Below are positions 17,455-26,329 of a DNA stretch of 64,000 nt, piece by piece (within the stretch, counting starts at the first letter, position 1; each line of letters opens with the position of its first letter). The DNA is taken from assembly GCA_001898965.1 (NCBI GenBank), contig MKVW01000006.1:409680-473679 (forward strand). Direction: 5' to 3'. This DNA comes from Rhizobiales bacterium 62-17 (GTDB lineage: Bacteria > Pseudomonadota > Alphaproteobacteria > Rhizobiales > Beijerinckiaceae). Made by a program: the position numbers and the translations under genes. The notes under the pieces were generated by a model that was not told the DNA's origin, ran no database searches, and saw only the letters and a list, made by a program, of their open reading frames with translations.

Positions 17455-18915
17455 ATGAGCCAGTGGACGGATATCGCGGAACAGGGCCGGCGCATTGATG
17501 CGTTGAGCAGCTTGCCGCTGTTCCACAAACTGCACGGTGCGCCGGTCTTGCTCGCCGGGCAGGGTGAAGCCCTTGTTTGGAAAGCGGAGCTGCTAGCCGC
17601 CGCCGGTGCGCATGTGATCGTCGTCACGGATCGGCCGTTCACCGCGCCGGTGCTGGCAGAAAGTGCGCGCGGCCAGATCGAATTGCGCCCGCACGCCTGG
17701 TCGGTGGCTGATTTCTCCGGCGTGCGGCTGGCGATTGGCGCTTTCGAGGCGATCGCCGATGCCAAGGCCTTTTCCGATGCGGCACGGGCACGGAACATTC
17801 CGGTGAACGTGGTCGATCGTCCGCAGTTTTGCGATTTCCAGTTCGGTGCTTTGGTCAATCGTTCGCCGCTGGTTGTCGCCATTTCGACCGATGGTGCCGC
17901 GCCGGTGTTCGCGCAGGCCTTGCGGTCGCGGATCGAGGGTTTGTTGCCGAAAGGCTTCGCCGATTGGGTTGGCACCGCGAAGGCTTGGCGTACGCTGCCG
18001 GCCTTGCGCGGGGCGAGCGCCACTCTGCGGCGCAATTTCTGGAGCGCTTATGCGCGGCTTGCATTCGCGCGCCCGCAGGTGGCACCGTCCGAGGAGGATC
18101 GGGAGGCGTTGTTGTCTCAGGCTCTCATCGGCGGCAGCAAAGCGGGCAAGGTCAGTCTGGTCGGTGCCGGTCCCGGCAATCCGGAACTGCTGACTTTGAA
18201 GGCCGTGCGGTTGCTGCAGGCCGCCGATGTGATCCTCTACGATCATCTGGTTTCGCAAGAGATCCTCGATTTCGCGCGCCGCGAGGCCAAGCGCATGCTG
18301 GTTGGCAAGACCGGCTATGGTCCTTCCTGCAAGCAGGACGACATCAATCGAATGATGGTGGCGCTGGCGCGAGAGGGCCGCCATGTGGTGCGGCTGAAGG
18401 GTGGCGATCCCGGTATTTTCGGACGGGCCGGCGAAGAAATCGCGGCTTGCCGCGTGGCCGGGATAGCCGTCGAGATCGTGCCTGGCATTACGACGGCGCA
18501 GGGTGCGGCGGCGGAGCTTGGGATTTCGCTGACCCATCGCGATCACGCGCAGCGGGTGCAGTTCGTTACCGGCCATGCGCGCAGCGGCGCGCTGCCCGAG
18601 TCGATCCGCTGGGAAGCCATTGCGGACGGCGCGGCGACGACGATCGTTTATATGCCGCGCAAGACTTTGGGCGGCTTGCGCGACGCTGCCTTGCAGGCGG
18701 GGCTATCGCCGGATACGCCCGCCGCTGCCGTGTTCTCCGCCACACGCGAGAACAGCCATCACGTCATCGCGACGATCGCGACTTTGCCCGAGCAATTGGA
18801 AGCCGTGGAGGCTGACGGCCCGGTGATCGTGATGATCGGGTCCGTCCTGAGCGAAGTCGCAGCCCTGGCCGATGATGTGAGCGATGAGAGGCAACGCGCG
18901 GCGGGGGCCGCCTAG
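17455..18915 (+). CDS. cysG: Siroheme synthase (uroporphyrinogen-III C-methyltransferase fusion)
   Basis: The protein is 486 residues from ATG 17455; an earlier in-frame ATG at 17401 lies inside cysN. The N-terminal half resembles the dehydrogenase/ferrochelatase domain (PVNVVDRPQFCDF, then AISTDGAAPVFAQALRSRIE), and the C-terminal half from about residue 232 is SAM-dependent uroporphyrinogen methyltransferase (SLVGAGPGNPELLTLKAVR). It supplies siroheme for the sulfite reductase of the same operon. The NAD motif GQGEALVWKA and the DGAAP segment, normally GG-SP-like, are somewhat degenerate in the N-terminal half. Confidence 0.92.
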   Translation: MSQWTDIAEQGRRIDALSSLPLFHKLHGAPVLLAGQGEALVWKAELLAAAGAHVIVVTDRPFTAPVLAESARGQIELRPHAWSVADFSGVRLAIGAFEAIADAKAFSDAARARNIPVNVVDRPQFCDFQFGALVNRSPLVVAISTDGAAPVFAQALRSRIEGLLPKGFADWVGTAKAWRTLPALRGASATLRRNFWSAYARLAFARPQVAPSEEDREALLSQALIGGSKAGKVSLVGAGPGNPELLTLKAVRLLQAADVILYDHLVSQEILDFARREAKRMLVGKTGYGPSCKQDDINRMMVALAREGRHVVRLKGGDPGIFGRAGEEIAACRVAGIAVEIVPGITTAQGAAAELGISLTHRDHAQRVQFVTGHARSGALPESIRWEAIADGAATTIVYMPRKTLGGLRDAALQAGLSPDTPAAAVFSATRENSHHVIATIATLPEQLEAVEADGPVIVMIGSVLSEVAALADDVSDERQRAAGAA

Positions 18916-19095
18916 AAGCGCAATGTGTCATGGGCACAATTCCGCCGCTCGCCCTTGGTATTTTCAAAAGCACGGTTGATGGCGGCTGGCCTTGCTATCC
19001 GTAGATTGCCTAGCGGGGAGGGGGTGTCGCGAGATTCTGAGGAACAACCCCATGCAAGGGGTGTTTTCAGCGACATTTTCCTTGTTATGGCCGAG

Positions 19096-20409
19096 CTATA
19101 GCTGGGCGAGAAACGCTTCGATGTCGGCGAAGTAATTCGCCCATGTTGGCGCGACGTAGCGGCGGGCGCGTGCTTTCGCGGCTTGAAGTACTCCTGAATT
19201 TTCGTCCGCCAGTTCGAGAATGGCTCTTTGCCAGGCCGGCGCATCCAAGGGCGAAAGCAGCGTCGCGCAATCCTGGGCGATTTCCTGGAAGACTGAGATG
19301 TCCGATGCGATAGCCGGCGTTCCGACGGAGAGCGCTTCGACAACCGGCAGGCCATAGCCTTCGCCGAAGGTTGGCATCAGCAAGGCGCGGGCATTGCGCA
19401 CAAGCTGCTGCAAATGGACTGACGGAACGCCGGAAACCTCCGCCACATGTGTCTTCAGCGCCGGCGCGCGCTCAAGCATGTCGACCACCTGCTCGCATTC
19501 CCATCCGCGACCGCCGACGATGAGCAGACGCGGCGCATTAAGATTTTGGGCGACCATCTCGCGCCAGATTTGCAGCAGCAGCAGATGGTTCTTTCGCGGC
19601 TCAACGGTGCCAACGATGACGAAATAGGGATGGCCACCGGCGGTCGCCGTCGTGCTTTGCAGGGCGGCGGTTTCAAGGGGCGAGGGAAAGTGCCCGACAT
19701 GAATAGGCCGTTGCGGCGCGCCCATGCGTGCCAGTTCTTCTTGCAAACGCAACTTGACCGTTTCCGCCGACACGAGAAAGGCGTTGGCGTGATGGGATGC
19801 GGTTTGAAGACGCCGCCGAAACAGTTCGAGATTGCCGGCGCGGAAATATTCCGGATAGTCGATCGAGAGCAGATCGTAGATGTAGAAAACTTTCTTTAGG
19901 TCCGGACGGCTGTCGAGCCAGCGCAATTTCTCTGGCTTTTCGAGAATGTGCTGGGCGATGTTGAGATAAACCGTGCCCTGCGGCAGCTCGACCGAGGGAT
20001 TGTGTGCGATGCGGTTTAGGGTCATCAGGGCGGAGCGCTGATGCTTGCGCAGATAGGACTGACGAGGCGGCTCGCCCTGAGGGATGTTCAGCGGGGCCCC
20101 GGGCTTGGTCGCCAGCCATTCCGTGAGGGCGCGTAGCGTCGTCTCGTCGCCGGCCCCGGGCTTCTCCTGCCAAAAATGTTCCGCGAGTTCCACGAGGCGG
20201 CTGGTCCTGCGCAGGGAATGGCGATGGAACGGGCCAAACAGCCCATAATGCAGCCCGCCGACAACCCTGGCTTGCCGGCCCGGCACGTGTTCCGTGCCGA
20301 AATGGCGCGCGAAAGCCAGATCAATGCGATCAATGCCGGTTGGCGTCGGCACCGTGAGGCGCGAAACCAAGTGCGTGATGTCGAAGGTAACGTGAAAGGA
20401 CGGTGGCAA
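19096..20409 (-). CDS. Glycosyltransferase family 4-like protein
   Basis: This 437-residue cytoplasmic protein has a GT-B C-terminal half: GTVEPRKNHLLLL, LLIVGGRGWE, and the donor-site motif FGEGYGLPVVEALSVGTP with the E-x7-E pattern. The N-terminal acceptor half includes TGIDRIDLAFARHF, seen in mannosyl- and rhamnosyltransferases of polysaccharide clusters. No ATG precedes the conserved start, so TTG at 20409 is the only start available before an in-frame stop. It is divergent from the AGE-family and manC genes, and the three likely contribute to cell-surface polysaccharide. Donor sugar is unknown; GDP-mannose is plausible given the neighbour. Confidence 0.85.
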   Translation of the reverse strand: MPPSFHVTFDITHLVSRLTVPTPTGIDRIDLAFARHFGTEHVPGRQARVVGGLHYGLFGPFHRHSLRRTSRLVELAEHFWQEKPGAGDETTLRALTEWLATKPGAPLNIPQGEPPRQSYLRKHQRSALMTLNRIAHNPSVELPQGTVYLNIAQHILEKPEKLRWLDSRPDLKKVFYIYDLLSIDYPEYFRAGNLELFRRRLQTASHHANAFLVSAETVKLRLQEELARMGAPQRPIHVGHFPSPLETAALQSTTATAGGHPYFVIVGTVEPRKNHLLLLQIWREMVAQNLNAPRLLIVGGRGWECEQVVDMLERAPALKTHVAEVSGVPSVHLQQLVRNARALLMPTFGEGYGLPVVEALSVGTPAIASDISVFQEIAQDCATLLSPLDAPAWQRAILELADENSGVLQAAKARARRYVAPTWANYFADIEAFLAQL

Positions 20410-20666
20410 GGGCGGTCTTTGGCAGGGGGAATCAGAACAATGTCAATAAATAGCCATAGAATCAAGAGATTGGCGACCTGTGATTAGGGCGTATATGGAA
20501 GTAAACTATGGTCATCATTTTTGATGGTCGCGAAAGCCATAACTTGCCGGCTTCTCAGGGCATTATCTGGACCGTCCGCTAATCTTTTGGTAACGAAAAT
20601 TGGCGGAGATGGCCTATCTGTGGCTGCTCCGGCAGTGACTTTCACGTGTTTTAAAAAGGGGTCTGG

Positions 20667-21902
20667 GTGACGAGTCCAGCCGCGCACATCCAGCGGGCAG
20701 AGTCAGGGGATGCTCCCTTCAAGCTGTCCCACGCCCTTCCTTGGCTCCAAGATTATGCGTTTGACGTCTGGTCCAACGCTGGTCGCGATCCCAACGGCGG
20801 TTTTTTCGAACGGCTTGACCTGTCAGGTCGCCCGACCATGGAGGCGCGCCGCGTGCGGGTCCAAGCCCGTCAGGTTTTTAGCTTCGCGCAAGCGGGCGAC
20901 CTGGGCTGGCAAGGCGATTGGCGGAACCAGGTTAATCATGGGCTTGACTATATAGCCCGGTACGGCCTTGATGATCATGGCTATTTGCGTGGCCAGATTG
21001 GCGCTGACGGAAGACCGGTTGAAACACCTCCGGATCTCTATGATCAGGCGTTTTACCTGTTGGCACTGGCTCATAGTTTCCGGGTGACGGGTGCGCCGAA
21101 ATACCGGCGCCTCGCGCTTGATCTGTTGCACAATTTGCGCCGCGATTTCAGTCACTCGTTGGGTGGCTTTCTCGATACGCCGGTCAACCGCGAACGGTTG
21201 CGCGCCAATCCGCATATGCATCTGCTCGAAGCCGCTCTGGCTTGGGTTGAGATTAGCGATGCTGAAGTCTGGCGCGAGTTGGCTACGGAAATCGCTGAAC
21301 TCTGCCAAGATCGGTTGATCGATCGCCGGATCGGGGCGTTGTTGGAATATTTCAACGCGGATTGGTCGCCCGTCGATGTCGGTTCTCTGGCCTATATCGA
21401 ACCAGGTCATCAGTTCGAGTGGTGCTGGTTGTTGACCCGTTACGAAGGGCTGGTTGGCGAGGTCGATGCCTCAGTTTACCGAACCCTTTTTGAGATTGGC
21501 GAGCAAAATGGTGTGTGCCCGCAGCGCGGTGTCGCCATCGATGAGCTGCGGCGTGATCTGACATGGAAGCAGGGGCAGGCTCGCCTTTGGCCTCAGACCG
21601 AGCGGCTGAAGGCGGCTGTCGCGCTGGCGCAGATGTCATCGGGCGCCGATCGGAGTATCCATCTGGCGCAGGCACGCGAGGCCGTTGCGGGGCTTGGTCT
21701 TTATTTCACCGGGGTCCCGAAAGGGCTTTGGCGTGACAAGCTGTTGCAGGACGGGTCGTTTGTCGATGAGCCGGTTCCAGCCAGCTCGTTCTACCATATC
21801 GTCCATGCCATAGCGGAGCTGGCACGCAGCGATCTGGACGTCGGTCGTCAGGGCGCGGAGTCGAAAGCTTCCCTCAAACTGGTGGAGCCTGCCTTCCGCT
21901 AG
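20667..21902 (+). CDS. N-acylglucosamine 2-epimerase (AGE)-family sugar isomerase
   Basis: The protein has 411 residues, starting at GTG 20667 with AAGGGG five bases before. It is an (alpha/alpha)6-barrel protein of the AGE family, shown by VRVQARQVFSFAQAG, YDQAFYLLALA, NPHMHLLEAALAW and the C-terminal ASSFYHIVHAIAEL with conserved histidines. Members epimerise N-acylglucosamine or isomerise mannose and fructose. Its place immediately before manC suggests a mannose isomerase or mannose-6-phosphate isomerase role feeding GDP-mannose synthesis; this is inference. Confidence 0.85.
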   Translation: MTSPAAHIQRAESGDAPFKLSHALPWLQDYAFDVWSNAGRDPNGGFFERLDLSGRPTMEARRVRVQARQVFSFAQAGDLGWQGDWRNQVNHGLDYIARYGLDDHGYLRGQIGADGRPVETPPDLYDQAFYLLALAHSFRVTGAPKYRRLALDLLHNLRRDFSHSLGGFLDTPVNRERLRANPHMHLLEAALAWVEISDAEVWRELATEIAELCQDRLIDRRIGALLEYFNADWSPVDVGSLAYIEPGHQFEWCWLLTRYEGLVGEVDASVYRTLFEIGEQNGVCPQRGVAIDELRRDLTWKQGQARLWPQTERLKAAVALAQMSSGADRSIHLAQAREAVAGLGLYFTGVPKGLWRDKLLQDGSFVDEPVPASSFYHIVHAIAELARSDLDVGRQGAESKASLKLVEPAFR

Positions 21903-21954
21903 CGTTTGATGGATTAAACGCCGCAAAGACCCCTCAAAACAAAACTTCCAGCCG

Positions 21955-21983
21955 AAATCGCGTTTCTATGGGAACGCGATTTT
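21955..21983 (+). terminator. Stem-loop terminator after the AGE-family gene
   Basis: AAATCGCGTT and AACGCGATTT pair perfectly with an 8-base loop, followed by TT. The hairpin lies 52 bases after the AGE-family stop and about 75 bases before manC. It may separate the two genes' transcripts or act as an attenuator before manC. Confidence 0.6.
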
Positions 21984-22056
21984 CATTAGCGGATATAGGC
22001 CGCCAGAGGCGCATGGCCTATTGTGGCCGCCGCTGACAGATTTCGTGGAGATACCC

Positions 22057-23130
22057 GTGACGAATGCCGCCCAGATTATTCCGGTTATCCTGAGCGGCGG
22101 TAGCGGCACGCGGTTATGGCCGCTTTCGACCACGCAAAAGCCCAAGCAATTTCATCGGCTCATCGACGACAACACGATGTTTCAGCAGACGTGTTTGCGG
22201 GTATCGCCACAGGTCGATACTCGGTTCGGTAGCCCGGTGGTCATTTGCAATGCGCGCCACGAGGACTATGTCATTGAACAGCTCGAGGAAGCGTCGATTA
22301 CAACTGGCACGGTGATCACCGAGCCAACGGGGCGCAACAGCGCTCCAGCCATCGCGATTGCCAGCCTGCACGCCCAGGCGAAAGACCCCGAGGCGATCCT
22401 GCTTATTCTGCCGTCGGATCACGCCATTCCCGATCCGCAGCAGTTTCGAGACAGCATTTTCCATGGGATTGCCGCGGCACAGCGGGATTTCATCGTGACG
22501 CTGGGCATTCGTCCCACCGGCCCCGAGACCGGTTATGGTTATATCAATGCGGGCGAGAAGCTCGATGCGCACGCGGCGAAAGTGAAGCGCTTCGTCGAAA
22601 AGCCCGATCGCGAAACGGCGGAAGGCTATCTTGCCGCCGGTGATTATCTCTGGAATGCGGGCATGTTTCTGTTCAAGGCGTCGGCGATGCTGGCCGCCCT
22701 GAAGGATCATGCGCCGGATCTTCTCGCGCAAGCGCAAGAGGCTTATGCGGCCGCCAAGCCGAAAGGCCGGCATGTTCGTCTGCCTCTCGACCAGTTCAGC
22801 AAGTGCCGGTCGATTTCCATTGACTACGCGGTGATGGAAAAGGCGGCGAATGTTGCTGTGGTTCCGGTCGATTTCGCCTGGAGCGATCTTGGATCCTGGG
22901 GATCGATCTGGGAGCAATCGCCCCGCGACGGTGAAAACAACAGCCTGCATGGTGCCGCTGTCGCGTCAGACAGCCGGAACAATCTGATTTTCGCCGAAGG
23001 GATTCCCGTCGGCGTCATCGGTGTCGAGGGATTGGTGGTGGTCGCCACGCCGAATGGCGTGCTTGTCGTGCCGCGCGATCGGACCGAGGAAGTTCGTAAA
23101 ATCGTCGATGCGCTGCTGCCCAACAATTAG
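22057..23130 (+). CDS. manC: Mannose-1-phosphate guanylyltransferase
   Basis: This 357-residue nucleotidyltransferase makes GDP-mannose from mannose 1-phosphate and GTP. The signature SGGSGTRLWPLS is at residues 13-24, followed by KPKQF and the metal-site region LPSDHAI; FVEKPD and WNAGMFLF are also typical. The GTG start at 22057 has GGAG six bases before; a further upstream TTG in frame is less likely. The mannose-6-phosphate isomerase domain of the bifunctional type is absent, so isomerisation must be done elsewhere, perhaps by the preceding AGE-family protein. Confidence 0.92.
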   Translation: MTNAAQIIPVILSGGSGTRLWPLSTTQKPKQFHRLIDDNTMFQQTCLRVSPQVDTRFGSPVVICNARHEDYVIEQLEEASITTGTVITEPTGRNSAPAIAIASLHAQAKDPEAILLILPSDHAIPDPQQFRDSIFHGIAAAQRDFIVTLGIRPTGPETGYGYINAGEKLDAHAAKVKRFVEKPDRETAEGYLAAGDYLWNAGMFLFKASAMLAALKDHAPDLLAQAQEAYAAAKPKGRHVRLPLDQFSKCRSISIDYAVMEKAANVAVVPVDFAWSDLGSWGSIWEQSPRDGENNSLHGAAVASDSRNNLIFAEGIPVGVIGVEGLVVVATPNGVLVVPRDRTEEVRKIVDALLPNN

Positions 23131-23155
23131 GGCACAGACTGGTTTAGTACAAACT

Positions 23156-23169
23156 GTTCTGCTCAGAAC
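23156..23169. other. Short inverted repeat before the Mo-hydroxylase/sox operon
   Basis: GTTCTG and CAGAAC are separated by CT, 26 bases after manC and about 190 bases before the first gene of the operon. The 2-base centre fits a protein-binding palindrome better than an RNA hairpin. In the rest of the 230-base gap (23131-23360) I found no convincing promoter or RNA element. Role unknown. Confidence 0.3.
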
Positions 23170-23360
23170 CCTTTATTTTCGACGGATATTGGTAACACTT
23201 GATGCGTCGGCCAGGGCGCTGAAAGGCCGTCATCGCAATATTTTGCATCTGCCGCTGTTCACAAAATTACGATTTCACGCGGTTCTTCATTCCGGTTAGT
23301 CTCATTCTAGAAAGCGCCGACCAGATCCCTGGCGGCGCGTGATCCAGGGGAGAGACCGGC

Positions 23361-23810
23361 ATGGCGAGGCTGACTGTCAACGGAAAGTCATATACCGCGG
23401 ACGTTGATCCAGATACGCCGCTTCTGTGGGTCTTGCGCGACTCGCTTGGACTGACCGGCACTAAATATGGCTGCGGCGTTGCCCAATGCGGTGCGTGCAC
23501 GGTCCATATTGATGGCGAGGCGATGCGCTCGTGCTCCATTCCGGTGAATATGGCCGAGGGCAAAAAAGTCACCACCATCGAAGGTCTCGCCGTCAAGGGC
23601 GTGCTGACGAAGGTGCAGAAGGCCTGGCTCGACAATGAAGTTCCGCAATGCGGCTACTGTCAGAGCGGCATGATCATGGCGGTCACGGCTCTGCTGAAGG
23701 AAAAGCCGCAGCCCACCGACGCCGATATCGACGCCACGCTCACCAATATCTGTCGCTGCGGCACCTATCAGCAGGTGCGCGAAGCGATCCATGCAGCGGC
23801 GAAAGCGTGA
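23361..23810 (+). CDS. 2Fe-2S subunit of a molybdenum hydroxylase (isoquinoline 1-oxidoreductase alpha-like)
   Basis: This 149-residue protein carries both iron-sulfur cluster sites of the xanthine oxidase family: Cys38, Cys43, Cys46 and Cys58 for the plant-ferredoxin-type cluster, and Cys97, Cys100, Cys131 and Cys133 for the second cluster. It has no signal peptide and would be co-exported with the Tat-dependent large subunit. It passes electrons from the molybdenum cofactor to an external acceptor, most simply the cytochrome c encoded downstream. It is the first gene of an eight-gene operon; AGGGGAGAG precedes the ATG. Confidence 0.9.
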   Translation: MARLTVNGKSYTADVDPDTPLLWVLRDSLGLTGTKYGCGVAQCGACTVHIDGEAMRSCSIPVNMAEGKKVTTIEGLAVKGVLTKVQKAWLDNEVPQCGYCQSGMIMAVTALLKEKPQPTDADIDATLTNICRCGTYQQVREAIHAAAKA

Positions 23811-23820
23811 GGAGGCGGGC

Positions 23821-25977
23821 ATGAACGAGATGTTGAGATTTGACCGTCGCGCCTTCCTTGTCGGCGCTGCTGCTGCCTCCGGCGGCTTCTCTCTCGGCTT
23901 CAGCACCACCGGTGCGGCAGCCGCCGATGCGACACCGGAAGTCAATGCCTGGGTTGTCGTGAAACCGAATGACACCGTGGTCATTCGCATTGCACGTTCG
24001 GAGATGGGGCAGGGCTCCCTTACCGGCCTCGCGCAGATGGTGGCCGAAGAATTGGAATGCGACTGGTCGAAGGTGACATGGGAATATCCGACACCGGGCC
24101 AGAACACGGCGCGCAAGCGGATATGGGGCAATTACAACTCCACCGGCAGCCAAAGCATTCGCCAATCGCAGGACTATGTGCGCAAGGGCGGTGCGGCGGC
24201 GCGCGAAATGCTCATTCAAGCCGCCGCCAACACCTGGAAAGTGCCAGCGGCTGAATGCAGTGCTGCCAATAGCATCATCACCCATCAAAAAAGCGGTCGA
24301 AAGACAAGCTTCGGCAAAGTGGCTGCTGCTGCGGCGAAACTCGAACCGCCGAAGGATGTGGTCCTCAAGGATCCGAAGGATTGGAAGCTGATCGGCAAGG
24401 GCGTCAAGCGCCTCGATACCTACGACAAGCTCATCGGCAAGCAGATTTATAGTATCGATCTTCGCTTGCCGGGCATGCTCATCGCGACCATCAAAGATTG
24501 TCCGGTGAATGGCGGCAAGCTGACATCCTTCGACGCGGACAAAGTGAAGGGCATGCGCGGCGTCAAGGCGGTGCTGCGTGTGTCAGATAGCAGCGTTGCC
24601 GTGGTCGCCGATACGTTCTGGAACGCGAAGACGGCGCTCGACGCCTTGCCGATGGTTTGGGACATGGGCGAGAACGCCAAGGTCTCGAGCGCTTCCATCG
24701 CGGACATGCTGAAGGAAGGACTTTCGGCCGAGCAAACCTATATCGGCAACAGGCAGGGCGATGCGGCGGGTGCGATTGCCGGCGCTGCCAAGAAGGTGGA
24801 GGCCGTCTACTCCTTCCCCTATCAGCATCACGTTACGATGGAGCCGATGAACGCCACGGCGCGTTACACGCCGGAGAAATGCGAGGTCTGGTGTCCGACG
24901 CAAAATGGCGAGGGTGCACTGGCGGCGGTGGCGGAAGCCTCGGGTCTGCCGGTCAGCCAATGCGACGTGTACAAGGTTCATCTCGGTGGCGGTTTCGGCC
25001 GGCGTGGGCGCACCGACTATGTGACCCAGGCGGTGCGCATCGCCAAACAGATGCCTGGCACGCCGGTGAAACTGATCTGGACGCGCGAAGAAGACATGGC
25101 TCATTGCGCCTACCATCCGGTGACGCAATGCAAGCTCACGGCTGGCCTCGATGCGGATGGCAAGATCACGGGCCTGCAGATGCGCATCTCCGGGCAATCG
25201 ATCCTGGCCTCTCTGCTGCCGCAAGCGCTGCAGAATGGCATGGATCCGATCGTCTTCCAGGGACTGACGCCGAGCAGTCCAGAAGGGCATTTGGGCTATG
25301 ATATCCCAAATCTCCTGATCGACCATGCGATGCGTAACACGCATATTCTCGCCGGCTTCTGGCGCGGCGTGAACCTCAACCAGAATGCGCTCTATCTTGA
25401 ATCCTTCATCGACGAACTGGCGAAGGAGGCGGGGCAGGATCCACTGGAGTTCCGGCGCAAGATGTTGAAGCCGAAGCATCGGGCCGTGCTCGATGCCGCG
25501 GCGGCCAAGGCCAACTATGGCAATGCGCCGAAAGGCATCTTCCAAGGCGTGGCGCAGATCATGGGCTATGGCAGCTATGTTGCCGCCGTCGCCGATGTTT
25601 CGGTCAGCGATGGCGGACAGCTCAAGATCCATCGCATCGTCGGCGCGACGGACTGCGGCTATGCCGTCAATCCAGCGCAGATCGAGCGCCAGATCGCCGG
25701 CTCTTTCGTCTATGGCTTGTCGGCCTCGCTGTATGGCGAGATCACCATCAAGGATGGGGCGGTCGAGCAGCAGAATCTCGACAGCTACACGCTGATGCGC
25801 ATCGATGAAATGCCCAGGGTCGAAAGCGTGATCGTGCCGAGCGGCGGGTTCTGGGGCGGCGTCGGTGAACCGACCATCGCCGTGGCGGCGCCGGCGGTTC
25901 TGAATGGCATCGCGCGGGCGACGGGCAAGCGCATTCGCGACATGCCATTGGTGAAGCACAGTTTGAAGAATACGTAA
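23821..25977 (+). CDS. Molybdopterin-binding subunit of a periplasmic molybdenum hydroxylase (isoquinoline 1-oxidoreductase beta-like)
   Basis: This 718-residue protein begins with a Tat signal (DRRAFLVGAAAASGGFSLG). It shows molybdopterin cytosine dinucleotide-enzyme motifs: EMGQGSLTGLAQMVAEEL, GGFGRRGRTDYV, and near the C-terminus GGVGEPTIAVAAPAVLNGI, where the Glu is the expected catalytic base. No FAD subunit is encoded, as in isoquinoline and some aldehyde oxidoreductases that use cytochromes. The substrate could be an aldehyde or N-heterocycle. Its placement with FCSD and Sox genes is unusual and raises a link to sulfur-compound oxidation. Confidence 0.9.
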   Translation: MNEMLRFDRRAFLVGAAAASGGFSLGFSTTGAAAADATPEVNAWVVVKPNDTVVIRIARSEMGQGSLTGLAQMVAEELECDWSKVTWEYPTPGQNTARKRIWGNYNSTGSQSIRQSQDYVRKGGAAAREMLIQAAANTWKVPAAECSAANSIITHQKSGRKTSFGKVAAAAAKLEPPKDVVLKDPKDWKLIGKGVKRLDTYDKLIGKQIYSIDLRLPGMLIATIKDCPVNGGKLTSFDADKVKGMRGVKAVLRVSDSSVAVVADTFWNAKTALDALPMVWDMGENAKVSSASIADMLKEGLSAEQTYIGNRQGDAAGAIAGAAKKVEAVYSFPYQHHVTMEPMNATARYTPEKCEVWCPTQNGEGALAAVAEASGLPVSQCDVYKVHLGGGFGRRGRTDYVTQAVRIAKQMPGTPVKLIWTREEDMAHCAYHPVTQCKLTAGLDADGKITGLQMRISGQSILASLLPQALQNGMDPIVFQGLTPSSPEGHLGYDIPNLLIDHAMRNTHILAGFWRGVNLNQNALYLESFIDELAKEAGQDPLEFRRKMLKPKHRAVLDAAAAKANYGNAPKGIFQGVAQIMGYGSYVAAVADVSVSDGGQLKIHRIVGATDCGYAVNPAQIERQIAGSFVYGLSASLYGEITIKDGAVEQQNLDSYTLMRIDEMPRVESVIVPSGGFWGGVGEPTIAVAAPAVLNGIARATGKRIRDMPLVKHSLKNT

Positions 25978-25995
25978 GTTATAGGAGGCAGGCCG

Positions 25996-26322
25996 ATGGT
26001 CCGCCTTTTTCGATATGCAAAACTCGGTTTGTCGCTGGCGCTTTTCATGGGCGCCGCGACGGTGATCAGCCAGCCGGTGGCGGCTCAATCCCTCGTGCCG
26101 CCGCCGGGCGCTTTGTCTTGCACGGGCTGTCATCCGATCGATCCCAAGGTGAACAGTCCCGTCACCCGCCTTGACGGGCGTGATGCCGAGCAAATCACCG
26201 ATGCGGTCCTTGCGTTCAAAGCCGGCAAGATGCCGGCGACCGTGATGGACCGCATCGCCAAAGGGTTTACCGACGAGGAAATCCGCGCCATCGCCGCCTG
26301 GTATGCGAAGCGGAAGGAATGA
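25996..26322 (+). CDS. Periplasmic monoheme c-type cytochrome
   Basis: The protein has 108 residues with a signal peptide ending near residue 30 (PVAAQS). One heme site, Cys42-Thr-Gly-Cys45-His46, and a likely axial Met79 (KAGKMP) are visible. Its length and position directly before the flavoprotein fit the small cytochrome subunit of flavocytochrome c sulfide dehydrogenase (SoxE/FccA type), though it could also serve as the acceptor for the molybdenum hydroxylase just upstream. It shares closely spaced ends with both neighbours. Confidence 0.88.
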   Translation: MVRLFRYAKLGLSLALFMGAATVISQPVAAQSLVPPPGALSCTGCHPIDPKVNSPVTRLDGRDAEQITDAVLAFKAGKMPATVMDRIAKGFTDEEIRAIAAWYAKRKE

Positions 26323-26329
26323 GCGACGT

